Origin: CAZFCK01 sp964517355
GTDB lineage: Bacteria; Desulfobacterota; Desulfovibrionia; Desulfovibrionales; Desulfovibrionaceae
Length of the DNA stretch: 37,074 bases
NCBI GenBank assembly: GCA_964517355.1
Contig: CAZFCK010000018.1
Span: forward strand, 1 to 37,074
Reading direction: 5' to 3'
The notes beneath the pieces are model-generated. The model was not told where the DNA came from and made no database searches. It was given only the letters and a program-made list of their open reading frames with translations. Both the position numbers and the translations under genes were made by a program. Of this stretch, positions 14,212 to 22,047 are shown piece by piece. How positions within the stretch are numbered: the stretch's first letter is position 1; the number at the start of each line of letters is the position of its first letter.

Positions 14212-15849
14212 ATGGCTCTTACCAAAAGAAACGCCATCCCCTGGGATTCCGATACGATCAAGACGGAGCTGCTTAAAAAGTATCCGCCGAAGGTGGCGCG
14301 CAAGCGCGCCAAGCAAATAGTGGTCAACAAGCAGGAGGGCGACGCACCCCCGGAAATCATGGCCAACGTGCGCACCATACCCGGCATCATCACCATGCGC
14401 GGCTGCACCTACGCCGGCTGCAAGGGCGTGATCATGGGACCCACGCGCGACATCGTGAACATCACGCACGGTCCCATCGGCTGCGGGTTTTACTCCTGGC
14501 TCACCAGGCGCAACCAGACCCGTCCCGAAAGCCCGGAACACCCCCAATACATGACCTACTGCTTTTCCACGGACATGCAGGACCAGGACATCATCTTCGG
14601 GGGCGAAAAAAAGCTCGAGGCCGCCATCCAGGAAGCCTACGACATCATCAAGCCCAAGGCCATCTGTATCTTCGCGACCTGCCCCGTGGGGCTTATCGGC
14701 GACGACATCCACGCCGTGGCCAAAAAGATGCAGGACAAGCTCGGCATCACGGTCTTCGGCTTCAGTTGCGAAGGCTACAAGGGCGTGAGCCAGTCCGCGG
14801 GGCACCACATCGCCAACAACCAAATCTTCACCCATGTGGTGGGCAAAAACGACGAGGTCAAGCCCGGCAAATTCAAGATCAACCTGCTCGGCGAATACAA
14901 CATCGGCGGTGACGCCTTTGAAATCGAACGCCTCCTGGATGATTGCGGCATCACCCTGATCTCGACCTTCAGCGGCAATTCCACATACGACCAGTTCGCT
15001 TCGGCCCACACCGCCGATCTGAACACGGTCATGTGCCACCGCTCCATCAATTACGTGGCTGAAATGATGGAAGAGAAATTCGGCATTCCCTGGTTGAAGA
15101 TCAACTTCATCGGCGCCGAGGCCACTGCCAAGTCCCTGCGCAAAATCGCCGCCTATTTTGACGACCAGGAACTCAAGGACCGCGTGGAAGCAGTGATCGA
15201 GCGTGAAATGCCCCCGGTCAAAGCCGTTCTGGAAGAGGTGCGCCCCCGCACCCAAGGCAAGACCGCCATGCTCTTTGTGGGCGGATCCCGCGCCCATCAT
15301 TATCAGGAGCTTTTCAGGGAAATGGGCATGAAAACCCTTTCCGCCGGCTATGAATTCGCGCACCGCGACGACTACGAGGGGCGCGCCGTGATTCCCACAC
15401 TGAAAGTGGACGCGGACAGCCGCAACATCGAGGAACTCGAGGTGGAGAAGGACCCCCTCCGCTACAAGCCCCGCAAGGACGAAAACTCCATGAAAAAGCT
15501 TGCGGACACGGGCGTCACCTTCAAGGAATACCAAGGCATGATGGCTGAGATGACGCAGGATTCCATCGTCATCGACGACCTGAACCAGTACGAGGCCGAC
15601 AAGCTGGTGGAGATGCTCAAGCCCGATCTGTTTTGCGCCGGCATCAAGGAGAAATTCGGCATCCAAAAGCTGGGCGTGCCCATGAAACAGCTCCACAGCT
15701 ACGACACCGGCGGTCCCTACGCCGCGTTCAAGGGCGCGATCAACTTCTACCGTGAAGTGGACCGGCTGGTGAACAGCAAAGTATGGGGCTACCTCAAAGC
15801 ACCTTGGGAAGAAAACCCCGAACTTTCGGCCACATACGTATGGGAATAA
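14212..15849 (+). CDS. nifD: Nitrogenase molybdenum-iron protein alpha chain
   Basis: 545 residues. P-cluster ligands are C65, C91 and C157; FeMo-cofactor ligands are C275 (in TVMCHRS) and H495 (in KQLHSYD). Q194 and H198 (in GVSQSAGHH), which shape the substrate pocket and contact homocitrate, are conserved, so this is a catalytic molybdenum-type chain and not a NifE-like paralogue. Residues about 390-445 form an insertion rich in charged residues that the Azotobacter-type chain lacks; it is typical of the anaerobe group (clostridia, methanogens, sulfate reducers). A vanadium or iron-only alpha chain is unlikely, because there is no vnfG/anfG and modABC, nifV and nifEN are adjacent. The ribosome-binding site is GAGG. 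It lies 12 bases before nifK. Confidence 0.98.
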   Translation: MALTKRNAIPWDSDTIKTELLKKYPPKVARKRAKQIVVNKQEGDAPPEIMANVRTIPGIITMRGCTYAGCKGVIMGPTRDIVNITHGPIGCGFYSWLTRRNQTRPESPEHPQYMTYCFSTDMQDQDIIFGGEKKLEAAIQEAYDIIKPKAICIFATCPVGLIGDDIHAVAKKMQDKLGITVFGFSCEGYKGVSQSAGHHIANNQIFTHVVGKNDEVKPGKFKINLLGEYNIGGDAFEIERLLDDCGITLISTFSGNSTYDQFASAHTADLNTVMCHRSINYVAEMMEEKFGIPWLKINFIGAEATAKSLRKIAAYFDDQELKDRVEAVIEREMPPVKAVLEEVRPRTQGKTAMLFVGGSRAHHYQELFREMGMKTLSAGYEFAHRDDYEGRAVIPTLKVDADSRNIEELEVEKDPLRYKPRKDENSMKKLADTGVTFKEYQGMMAEMTQDSIVIDDLNQYEADKLVEMLKPDLFCAGIKEKFGIQKLGVPMKQLHSYDTGGPYAAFKGAINFYREVDRLVNSKVWGYLKAPWEENPELSATYVWE

Positions 15850-15861
15850 GAGGAAACCGAT

Positions 15862-17238
15862 ATGTTGCTCAGACACACGCCAACCGACATTGCGGAACGC
15901 AAGGCCCTGAACATCAACCCGGCCAAGACCTGCCAGCCCATAGGAGCCATGTACGCCTCCTTCGGCGTGCGCGGCTGCCTGCCCCACAGCCACGGGTCAC
16001 AGGGTTGTTGCGCCTACCACCGCAGTGCGCTTACCAGACATTACAAGGAACCCGTTTCCGCGGCCACCAGCTCCTTTACCGAAGGCGCCTCGGTCTTCGG
16101 CGGACAGGCCAACCTGTTGCAGGCCCTCAACAACATCTTCACGATCTATGAACCCGATGTTGTCGCCGTGCACACCACGTGCCTTTCCGAAACCATCGGC
16201 GACGACCTGCCGCAGATCACGGACAAGGCGCGCAAGGAAGGTTGCATCCCCGAAGGCAAGCACGTGATTTACGCCTCCACCCCCAGCTACGTGGGGTCGC
16301 ACGTGACCGGCTTTTCCAACATGGTCAAAGGCATGGTGCATTGCCTCGCCCAAAGCGCCGGACGGAAAAACGGCAAGGTGAACATCATCCCCGGCTGGGT
16401 GGAGCCCTCCGACATGGAGGAGATCAAGCGCCTCGCCACCCTGATCGGCGTGAAGCACATCCTTTTTCCGGATACCTCCGGCGTGCTCAACGGCCCGCTC
16501 ACCGGCGAGTTCACCATGTTTCCCGAGGCCGGAACCCCCGTGTCGGACATCGCTGCCTCCGGCGACGCCGTGGGCACGCTGGCCCTGGGCGAATGGGCTT
16601 CGGCGGACGGCGCGCGGCTGCTCGACAGCGCTTTCAAGGTCCCCTGCAAAATCCTGGACCTGCCCATCGGCCTGGCCGCCACCGACCGCTTTGTGGACGC
16701 GCTGCGCACCATCGCCGGCGTCAGCGTGCCCGCCTCCATCAATTTCGAACGGGGGCAGCTGGTGGATTTCATCGCGGACATGCACCAGTACTTCTACCAA
16801 AAAAAGGTCGCGCTGGTGGGTGATCCGGACCAACTCATCGCGCTCACGGAATTTCTGGTCTCCATGGACCTGTGGCCCACGCACATCGTTACCGGCACGC
16901 CGGGCAAGCGCTTTGAGCGCCGCATCAAGGAACTCACCAAGGAACTGCCCTATGATGTCAACGTCAGGGCCGCTGGCGACATGTTTCTGCTGCATCAGTG
17001 GATCAAAAACGCCCCCGTGGATCTCATCATGGGCAATTCCTACTGCAAGTACATCGCCCGCGACGAGGACATACCCCTTGTCCGCTTCGGGTTCCCCATA
17101 CTGGACCGCGTGGGGCATCAGTACTTCCCCTCGGTGGGCTACAAGGGCGGCCTGCGCTTGGCGACCACCATCCTGAGCGCGCTGCTCGACCGCGTCGACC
17201 GCGACGCGCCTGAAGAATCGTTTGAACTGGTGTTTTAA
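15862..17238 (+). CDS. nifK: Nitrogenase molybdenum-iron protein beta chain
   Basis: 458 residues. P-cluster ligands C24, C49 and C107 have the same spacing (25 and 58) as C70, C95 and C153 of the Azotobacter protein. The segment TPSYVGSHVTGF contains the serine next to the P-cluster. The first 46 residues or so of the Azotobacter chain are missing; this short N-terminus pairs with the long NifD and is normal in the anaerobe group. Together they form the alpha2-beta2 MoFe protein that reduces dinitrogen. The ribosome-binding site is GAGG. After the stop come 137 bases with a hairpin at 17301-17316 before the ferredoxin gene. Confidence 0.98.
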   Translation: MLLRHTPTDIAERKALNINPAKTCQPIGAMYASFGVRGCLPHSHGSQGCCAYHRSALTRHYKEPVSAATSSFTEGASVFGGQANLLQALNNIFTIYEPDVVAVHTTCLSETIGDDLPQITDKARKEGCIPEGKHVIYASTPSYVGSHVTGFSNMVKGMVHCLAQSAGRKNGKVNIIPGWVEPSDMEEIKRLATLIGVKHILFPDTSGVLNGPLTGEFTMFPEAGTPVSDIAASGDAVGTLALGEWASADGARLLDSAFKVPCKILDLPIGLAATDRFVDALRTIAGVSVPASINFERGQLVDFIADMHQYFYQKKVALVGDPDQLIALTEFLVSMDLWPTHIVTGTPGKRFERRIKELTKELPYDVNVRAAGDMFLLHQWIKNAPVDLIMGNSYCKYIARDEDIPLVRFGFPILDRVGHQYFPSVGYKGGLRLATTILSALLDRVDRDAPEESFELVF

Positions 17239-17300
17239 GGAACCCTGACCTTGAAAGACCATGATGCGTACCTCTCTCCCCTTTAACCATTTTCCGGCAG

Positions 17301-17316
17301 GGGCGCTCAAGCGCCC
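17301..17316 (+). promoter_or_regulatory. Intercistronic hairpin between nifK and the ferredoxin gene
   Basis: GGGCGC (17301-17306) pairs with GCGCCC (17311-17316) around TCAA. It has no T run, so it is unlikely to stop transcription fully. It could set a 3' end that stabilises the nifHDK part of the mRNA and lower expression of the downstream assembly genes, an arrangement known in other nif operons. That role is inferred from position. Confidence 0.45.
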
Positions 17317-17375
17317 TGACCCGGAACACGGCGAAAACATGCGCGCGACGCATGCGCCCCAAGGAGATCAGTAAG

Positions 17376-17678
17376 ATGGCCAGACCCGAATACCATATCC
17401 TCATGTGCCAGAGTTTCCGCGCCAAAGGCGAGCCAAAAGGAATTTGCCACAAACAGACCGACGGTTTCCTCCAGTATGCCGAAGAGGAAATCCTGGATCG
17501 CGGCTTGGATGTCCTGCTCACGGCCACCGGCTGCCTGAAACAGTGCGAAGACGGCCCCATCATGGTGGTCTACCCCAACAACTGGTGGTTTAAGGGGGTG
17601 GACAGCGAAGCGGCCGTGGACGCAATACTGGACGGCATTGAAGAGGGAACGCCCCCAGCCGAATACCTGATGGAGTAA
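17376..17678 (+). CDS. Thioredoxin-like [2Fe-2S] ferredoxin within the nif operon
   Basis: 100 residues. It begins MARPEYHILMCQSFRAKGEP, a thioredoxin-like strand and cysteine loop. The four cluster cysteines C11, C24, C53 and C57 have the spacing of thioredoxin-fold [2Fe-2S] ferredoxins such as the Clostridium pasteurianum [2Fe-2S] ferredoxin and Azotobacter Shethna protein II. In those organisms the proteins bind nitrogenase, either giving oxygen protection (Shethna II) or interacting with the MoFe protein (C. pasteurianum). The position, after nifK and before nifE, points to a role tied to nitrogenase. Which role, protection or electron transfer, cannot be read from the sequence. The ATG at 17376 has AAGGAG; a start eight codons earlier is less likely. 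Confidence 0.9.
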   Translation: MARPEYHILMCQSFRAKGEPKGICHKQTDGFLQYAEEEILDRGLDVLLTATGCLKQCEDGPIMVVYPNNWWFKGVDSEAAVDAILDGIEEGTPPAEYLME

Positions 17679-17769
17679 CCCGCGGGGTAAACGCCAACAC
17701 GGAAGCCGCAGGCCGCCGCCGCGGCCGCCATCCTCCTGCGTACCGCGCGGAGAAAGAAAGGATAACGTT

Positions 17770-19134
17770 ATGTCGAGCGTCATTTTTGAAGAACGCAAGG
17801 ATCAAATATACGTCACGGGAAACGGCGAACCCTTTTCCCTGGCCTGCAACCGGGAAAGCCTGGCCGGCGCCGTGAGTCAACGGGCATGCGTGTTCTGCGG
17901 CTCCCGCGTGGTGCTTTACCCCATAGCGGACGCCCTGCATCTGATACACGGCCCCATAGGGTGCGCGGCCTACACCTGGGATATCCGGGGTTCTCTTTCC
18001 TCCGGACCGGAACTGCACCGTCTGAGCTTTTCCACCGACCTCCAGGAAAAGGATGTTGTCTTCGGCGGCGAACCCAAACTCGAGGCCGCCCTGCGCGAAC
18101 TCATCGCCCGTCACAAGCCCAAGGCCGCCTTTGTGTACTGCACCTGCATCGTGGGGCTCATCGGCGACGACGTGGAAGCCGTGGCCCGCCGCGTGACCCG
18201 GGACACGGGCGTGGAAGTCATTCCCGTGCAGTCCGAAGGCTTCCGCGGCAGCAAACGCGAAGGCTATCTCGCGGCCTGCAAGGCCATGTTCCGCCTCGTG
18301 GGCACCGGAGACATCTCTGACATCCTGCCCATGAGCGTGAACATCCTCGGCGATTTCAACCTGGCCGGAGAAATCTGGATCGTGCGGGAGTATTTCAGGC
18401 GTATGGGCGTGCAAGTGGTGGCCAACATCACGGGCGACGGCCGCGTGGACGCCGTGCGACGCTGTCACGGCGCGGCCCTGAACATTGTGCAATGCTCCGG
18501 CGCCACACTGGATCTGGCGAAAATGATGCAGGAAAAATACGGCATACCGTTTATCCGCGTTTCCTACCTCGGTATCGAGGACATGGCCGAGTCCCTCTAC
18601 AACGTGGCCGACCACTTCAAGGACCGCGATCCCGGCATCGTGCACCGCACCAGCGAACTGGTGCGCCGCGAACTGGGACGGCTCATGCCCCGGCTGGCCG
18701 AACTGCGCAAGGATCTGGAAGGCAAAAAGGTGGCCATTTACGTTGGGGGGGCGTTCAAGGCCTTCTCCCTCATCAAGAGCCTGCGCCATCTGGGCATGCA
18801 GGTGGTCATCGTGGGCTCCCAAACCGGCACCGAAGAGGATTACGCCGAACTTGAACAGATCACCGATCCGGGCACGATAATCGTGGACGATTCCAACCCC
18901 CTCGAACTCTCGGCCTTTATTAAGGAAAAGGACGTGGATCTATTTGTGGGGGGCGTGAAGGAACGCCCCATCGCCTATAAACTCGGGGTGGGCTTCTGCG
19001 ACCACAACCATGAACGCAAAATCGCGCTTGAAGGTTTCGCAGGCATGTACAATTTCGCGCGCGAAGTCCACACCTCGGCCATGAGCCCGGTCTGGAACTT
19101 CGTGCCCCGCCGCGCTCTGCGCGCGGAATCTTAA
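17770..19134 (+). CDS. nifE: Nitrogenase cofactor assembly scaffold NifE
   Basis: 454 residues, homologous to NifD. Cluster cysteines are C40 (in QRACVFCGSR), C65 (in HGPIGCAAY) and C126 (in YCTCIVGLIGDD). The C-terminal part lacks the QLHSYD motif of NifD that carries the cofactor histidine, and reads KLGVGFCDHNHERK instead, as expected for NifE. With NifN it forms the scaffold on which the NifB-made cluster receives molybdenum and homocitrate before transfer to NifDK. The ribosome-binding site AAAGGA is nine bases upstream. The stop is 14 bases before nifN. Confidence 0.96.
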   Translation: MSSVIFEERKDQIYVTGNGEPFSLACNRESLAGAVSQRACVFCGSRVVLYPIADALHLIHGPIGCAAYTWDIRGSLSSGPELHRLSFSTDLQEKDVVFGGEPKLEAALRELIARHKPKAAFVYCTCIVGLIGDDVEAVARRVTRDTGVEVIPVQSEGFRGSKREGYLAACKAMFRLVGTGDISDILPMSVNILGDFNLAGEIWIVREYFRRMGVQVVANITGDGRVDAVRRCHGAALNIVQCSGATLDLAKMMQEKYGIPFIRVSYLGIEDMAESLYNVADHFKDRDPGIVHRTSELVRRELGRLMPRLAELRKDLEGKKVAIYVGGAFKAFSLIKSLRHLGMQVVIVGSQTGTEEDYAELEQITDPGTIIVDDSNPLELSAFIKEKDVDLFVGGVKERPIAYKLGVGFCDHNHERKIALEGFAGMYNFAREVHTSAMSPVWNFVPRRALRAES

Positions 19135-19148
19135 GGAGGTCTGAAAAA

Positions 19149-20510
19149 ATGAAAGATTCTCCCTATATCTCCACGACAAACGCCTGCAAGCTCTGCACCC
19201 CCCTCGGCGCGTCTCTGGCCTTTCGCGGCATCGAGGGCTGCATCCCCTTTCTGCACGGCTCCCAGGGCTGCGCGACCTACATGCGCCGCTACCTGATCAG
19301 CCACTTCCGCGAACCCATGGACATCGCGTCCAGCTCGCTGGGGGAAAAGCAGGCCGTATTCGGGGGCGGTCCCAACCTTAAAAAAGGGCTGCTCAACGTC
19401 ATGAGCAAATACGGGGCCTCATGCATCGGCATCGCCACGACATGCCTCACGGAAACCATCGGCGACGACGTGCCCATGCTTGTCCACGAATTCAAAACGG
19501 AATTCAGCGACCTGCCCCTCCCGCCGCTGATCCATTGCAGCACGCCCAGCTTCAAGGGCACGCACATGGACGGCTGGCACGCCGCCGTGCTGGCCCTGGC
19601 GGAACAACTCGTGCTGCAGCAGCCAGCTCCGGCCGGAAAGCCCACGGTCAACATCATCCCCGGCTTCGTCTCGCCCGCGGACCTGCGCCACCTGCGCGAA
19701 CTGGCGGAGGACTTCGGCCTTGACCCCGTGCTCCTGCCCGACATCAGCGACACCCTGGACGGCCCCGCGCTGCTGGACTACGAAAAAATCCCCTCGGGCG
19801 GCACTCCCGTGGAGGCCATCCGCAACATGGGCGCCGCCACGGGCACACTGGAAATGGGGCACTGCATCCAGGCGCGCGCCACGGCCGGCGCCGTGATCCG
19901 CGACCGCTGCGGCACCCCCCTCTTTTCCATGGGACTCCCCATGGGCATACGCGGCTCGGACGCCCTGTTCGAAGCCCTGTCGCAATGCAGCGGCGCTCCC
20001 GTCCCCAATCGCCACACCCAGGCCCGGGGGCGGCTCATCGACGCCATGGTGGACTGTCATAAATACATCTCCGGCAAGCGCGTGGTGATCTACGGCGAGG
20101 AAGACCTGACCATAGGCCTGGCCGGATTCCTGGCCGAAATAGGCATGCGCGTGGTGCTCGCGGCCACCGGCGCCACCAGCCCGGTCTACCGGGAAAAGCT
20201 GCTAAACGCCGTGAAGCCTTACGCACGCGCGCTCCCCGAAATCCGCCAGGGCGTGGATTTTTACGACATCGCGGAAGCGGCCCAGGAGCTGGGTCCCGAC
20301 ATCCTCATAGGGCACAGCAAAGGCTACCGCTATGCCAAAGAGTGGGACATCCCCCTGGTGCGTGTGGGATTCCCCATTCACGACCGCTTCGGCGGGCCGC
20401 GTCTGCAACTGCTCGGCTACAACGGCTCCCAGGCGCTGCTGGACCGCGTCGTCAACGCCATTCTTGAAAAAAGCCAGGCCGACAATCCCGTTGGATACGG
20501 ATACCTGTAA
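19149..20510 (+). CDS. nifN: Nitrogenase cofactor assembly scaffold NifN
   Basis: 453 residues, homologous to NifK. The N-terminal TTNACKLCTPLGASLAFRGI and HGSQGCATYMRRYLISHFRE, with SSSLGEKQAVFGGGPN after it, distinguish NifN from NifK. The motif TTCLTETIGDD is kept. It is the partner of NifE in the scaffold complex. It is a separate gene here, not fused to nifB as in some clostridia. The ribosome-binding site AAGGAGG is strong. The stop is followed 10 bases later by nifB. Confidence 0.96.
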   Translation: MKDSPYISTTNACKLCTPLGASLAFRGIEGCIPFLHGSQGCATYMRRYLISHFREPMDIASSSLGEKQAVFGGGPNLKKGLLNVMSKYGASCIGIATTCLTETIGDDVPMLVHEFKTEFSDLPLPPLIHCSTPSFKGTHMDGWHAAVLALAEQLVLQQPAPAGKPTVNIIPGFVSPADLRHLRELAEDFGLDPVLLPDISDTLDGPALLDYEKIPSGGTPVEAIRNMGAATGTLEMGHCIQARATAGAVIRDRCGTPLFSMGLPMGIRGSDALFEALSQCSGAPVPNRHTQARGRLIDAMVDCHKYISGKRVVIYGEEDLTIGLAGFLAEIGMRVVLAATGATSPVYREKLLNAVKPYARALPEIRQGVDFYDIAEAAQELGPDILIGHSKGYRYAKEWDIPLVRVGFPIHDRFGGPRLQLLGYNGSQALLDRVVNAILEKSQADNPVGYGYL

Positions 20511-20520
20511 GGAGCATGCC

Positions 20521-21786
20521 ATGACAGCCAGGGACATTTCCAAACACCCCTGTTTCAATAAAGCGGCTTCCGGCGCCTGCGGCCGGGTCCATCTTCCGGT
20601 CGCGCCGCGCTGCAACATCCAGTGCAACTATTGCAACCGCAAATACGACTGCGTGAACGAATCGCGCCCCGGCGTGACCAGCGCGGTGCTCTCCCCGGCA
20701 CAGGCCATGCAATACATGGAAAGCGTGCTGGAACGCGAACCGCGCATCAATGTGGCCGGCATCGCCGGACCCGGCGATCCCATGGCCAACCCGGCCGAGA
20801 CCCTGAGCACCATGCGCCTGCTCAAAAAGAGCTTTCCGCACCTCCTGTTCTGCCTTTCCTCCAACGGGCTGACCCTGGCCAGGCATCTGCACGAACTCGC
20901 GGACCTGGGTCTCACCCACGTCACCGTGACCTGCAATGCCGTGGCCCCGGCCGTGGGGGAACAAATCTACGCCTTTGTGCGCGACGGGAACATCATATAC
21001 CGGGGGCGTCCGGCCGCGGAACTGCTTCTCGAACGGCAGCTCACGGCCATCGAAACCGCGGTGGAACTGGGTTTGCAAGTCAAGATCAACTCCCTGATCA
21101 TCCCGGGCGTCAACGATACGCATCTGGAGGAAGTGGCGCGCACCGTTTCCGGACTGGGCGCGCATCTGCACAACCTCATCCCCATGCACCCCACAGCGGG
21201 AACCCCCTTCGCCACAATCAAGGAGCCCACGCGGGAGCAGGTGCGCCAGACACGCGAAAAATGCGCGCCGTATATCGGGCAGATGACCCACTGCCGCCGT
21301 TGCAGAGCCGACGCCGTGGGCCTGCTGTGCAAGGACCGCTCGACCGAACTGGCGCCGGTGCTGCAATCCTGCGCGCAACTGCCCCCGCCTCCGTCTTCCG
21401 AGCGGCCTTATGTGGCCGTTGCTTCCCGGGAGGGACTGCTGGTCAACCTGCATCTAGGCGAAGCTCCGAGCCTGCAAATCTGGGAGTGCACGTCCCGGGG
21501 CTGCACCCTGGTGGAGGAACGGGGAATGCCCCGCCCCGGGTGCGGTCCCAAACGCTGGGAGGAAATGGCCCGGTTGCTCCAGGATTGCCGCGCCGTGCTC
21601 GCGGCCGCGGTGGGCGATTCGCCGCGAACCATTTTGCAAAAACACGACATCGCGGCATACGCCTGCGCCGGTTTCATTCAACCGGCCCTGGAAGCCGTTT
21701 TTTCGGGAAAAGACCTCGCGGTGTTCAGATCCCGCAGCAAAGGCATCGCCGGCGCCTGTTCCGGCAGCGGCGGGGGGTGCGGCTAG
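20521..21786 (+). CDS. nifB: FeMo-cofactor biosynthesis radical SAM protein NifB
   Basis: 421 residues. The radical SAM motif C31-x3-C35-x2-C38 lies in PRCNIQCNYCNRKYDC, preceded by HPCFNKAASGACGRVHLPVAP, which is diagnostic of NifB. Residues about 40-285 form the radical SAM core, with G-P-G-D-P for SAM binding. From about 300 comes a NifX/NafY-like cofactor-binding domain. The protein joins two [4Fe-4S] clusters with a carbide and a sulfur to make the NifB-cofactor. A tail of GSGGGCG ends the protein. The stop codon TAG is formed by the first three bases of the repeat at 21784. The start follows AAGGAGC. It is the last gene of the operon. Confidence 0.97.
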   Translation: MTARDISKHPCFNKAASGACGRVHLPVAPRCNIQCNYCNRKYDCVNESRPGVTSAVLSPAQAMQYMESVLEREPRINVAGIAGPGDPMANPAETLSTMRLLKKSFPHLLFCLSSNGLTLARHLHELADLGLTHVTVTCNAVAPAVGEQIYAFVRDGNIIYRGRPAAELLLERQLTAIETAVELGLQVKINSLIIPGVNDTHLEEVARTVSGLGAHLHNLIPMHPTAGTPFATIKEPTREQVRQTREKCAPYIGQMTHCRRCRADAVGLLCKDRSTELAPVLQSCAQLPPPPSSERPYVAVASREGLLVNLHLGEAPSLQIWECTSRGCTLVEERGMPRPGCGPKRWEEMARLLQDCRAVLAAAVGDSPRTILQKHDIAAYACAGFIQPALEAVFSGKDLAVFRSRSKGIAGACSGSGGGCG

Positions 21787-21888
21787 AGCATCTCACGCTT
21801 GAAAAGCGCTAGATGCTCTTATGCATTTCTCTGGAACAATTGGAAATTGTTTCAGGGGGGAGCCTTGTTTCAAGGCGAAAATGCGCTA
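21784..21888 (+). repeat. Complete 105-bp dispersed repeat with three hairpins and imperfect terminal inverted repeats
   Basis: Its ends TAGAGCAT and ATGCGCTA are inverted repeats with one mismatch. Hairpin 1 (21785-21819): AGAGCATCT/AGATGCTCT with inner CGCTT/AAGCG. Hairpin 2 (21831-21855): CTGGAACAATT/AATTGTTTCAG, eleven pairs with one G-T wobble and loop GGA. Hairpin 3 (21862-21876): GCCTTG/CAAGGC with loop TTT. Matching halves occur in opposite orientation at both ends of the window (50 of 51 and 51 of 52 bases identical). It carries no gene. It resembles a MITE or a bacterial REP/BIME-type element. Hairpin 1 starts inside the nifB stop codon and probably also ends the nif transcript. Confidence 0.93.
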
Positions 21889-21914
21889 AGGCAAGTTTAT
21901 CGTGAATTATGATG

Positions 21915-21949
21915 GCCGCCGGCGGCTTAAAAACCTTTTGAAAAAGGTT
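21915..21949 (-). terminator. Terminator of the hydantoinase-family gene
   Basis: On the minus strand AACCTTTT and AAAAGGTT (21932-21949) form a hairpin followed by TTTAAG, and the stem end merges into a short T run. It lies about 100 bases past the stop codon at 22048. Just beyond is a perfect 12-bp palindrome, GCCGCCGGCGGC (21915-21926). Together they separate this gene from the nif operon and the repeat. Confidence 0.55.
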
Positions 21950-22047
21950 CTCAAGGAAGCACTGATTAAGGAATTGTTAGGTTTTTCCGGGGGGAAACCC
22001 GGTGACGGATTTCCCCCTCGCTTTGCATTTTCCCCAAAATTCAAACG

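Noticed and set aside
14158..15993. Long open frame (611 codons) on the minus strand opposite nifD
   Set aside because: It is the antisense shadow of nifD in GC-rich DNA: low-complexity His/Val/Gly/Ala composition, no ribosome-binding site, no recognisable domain. Similar long antisense frames at 15997-17340 and 17590-18822 are rejected for the same reason.
20622..21812. 396-codon frame on the plus strand overlapping nifB
   Set aside because: Out-of-frame reading of nifB, rich in Arg, Gly, His and Pro; nifB itself has all expected motifs.
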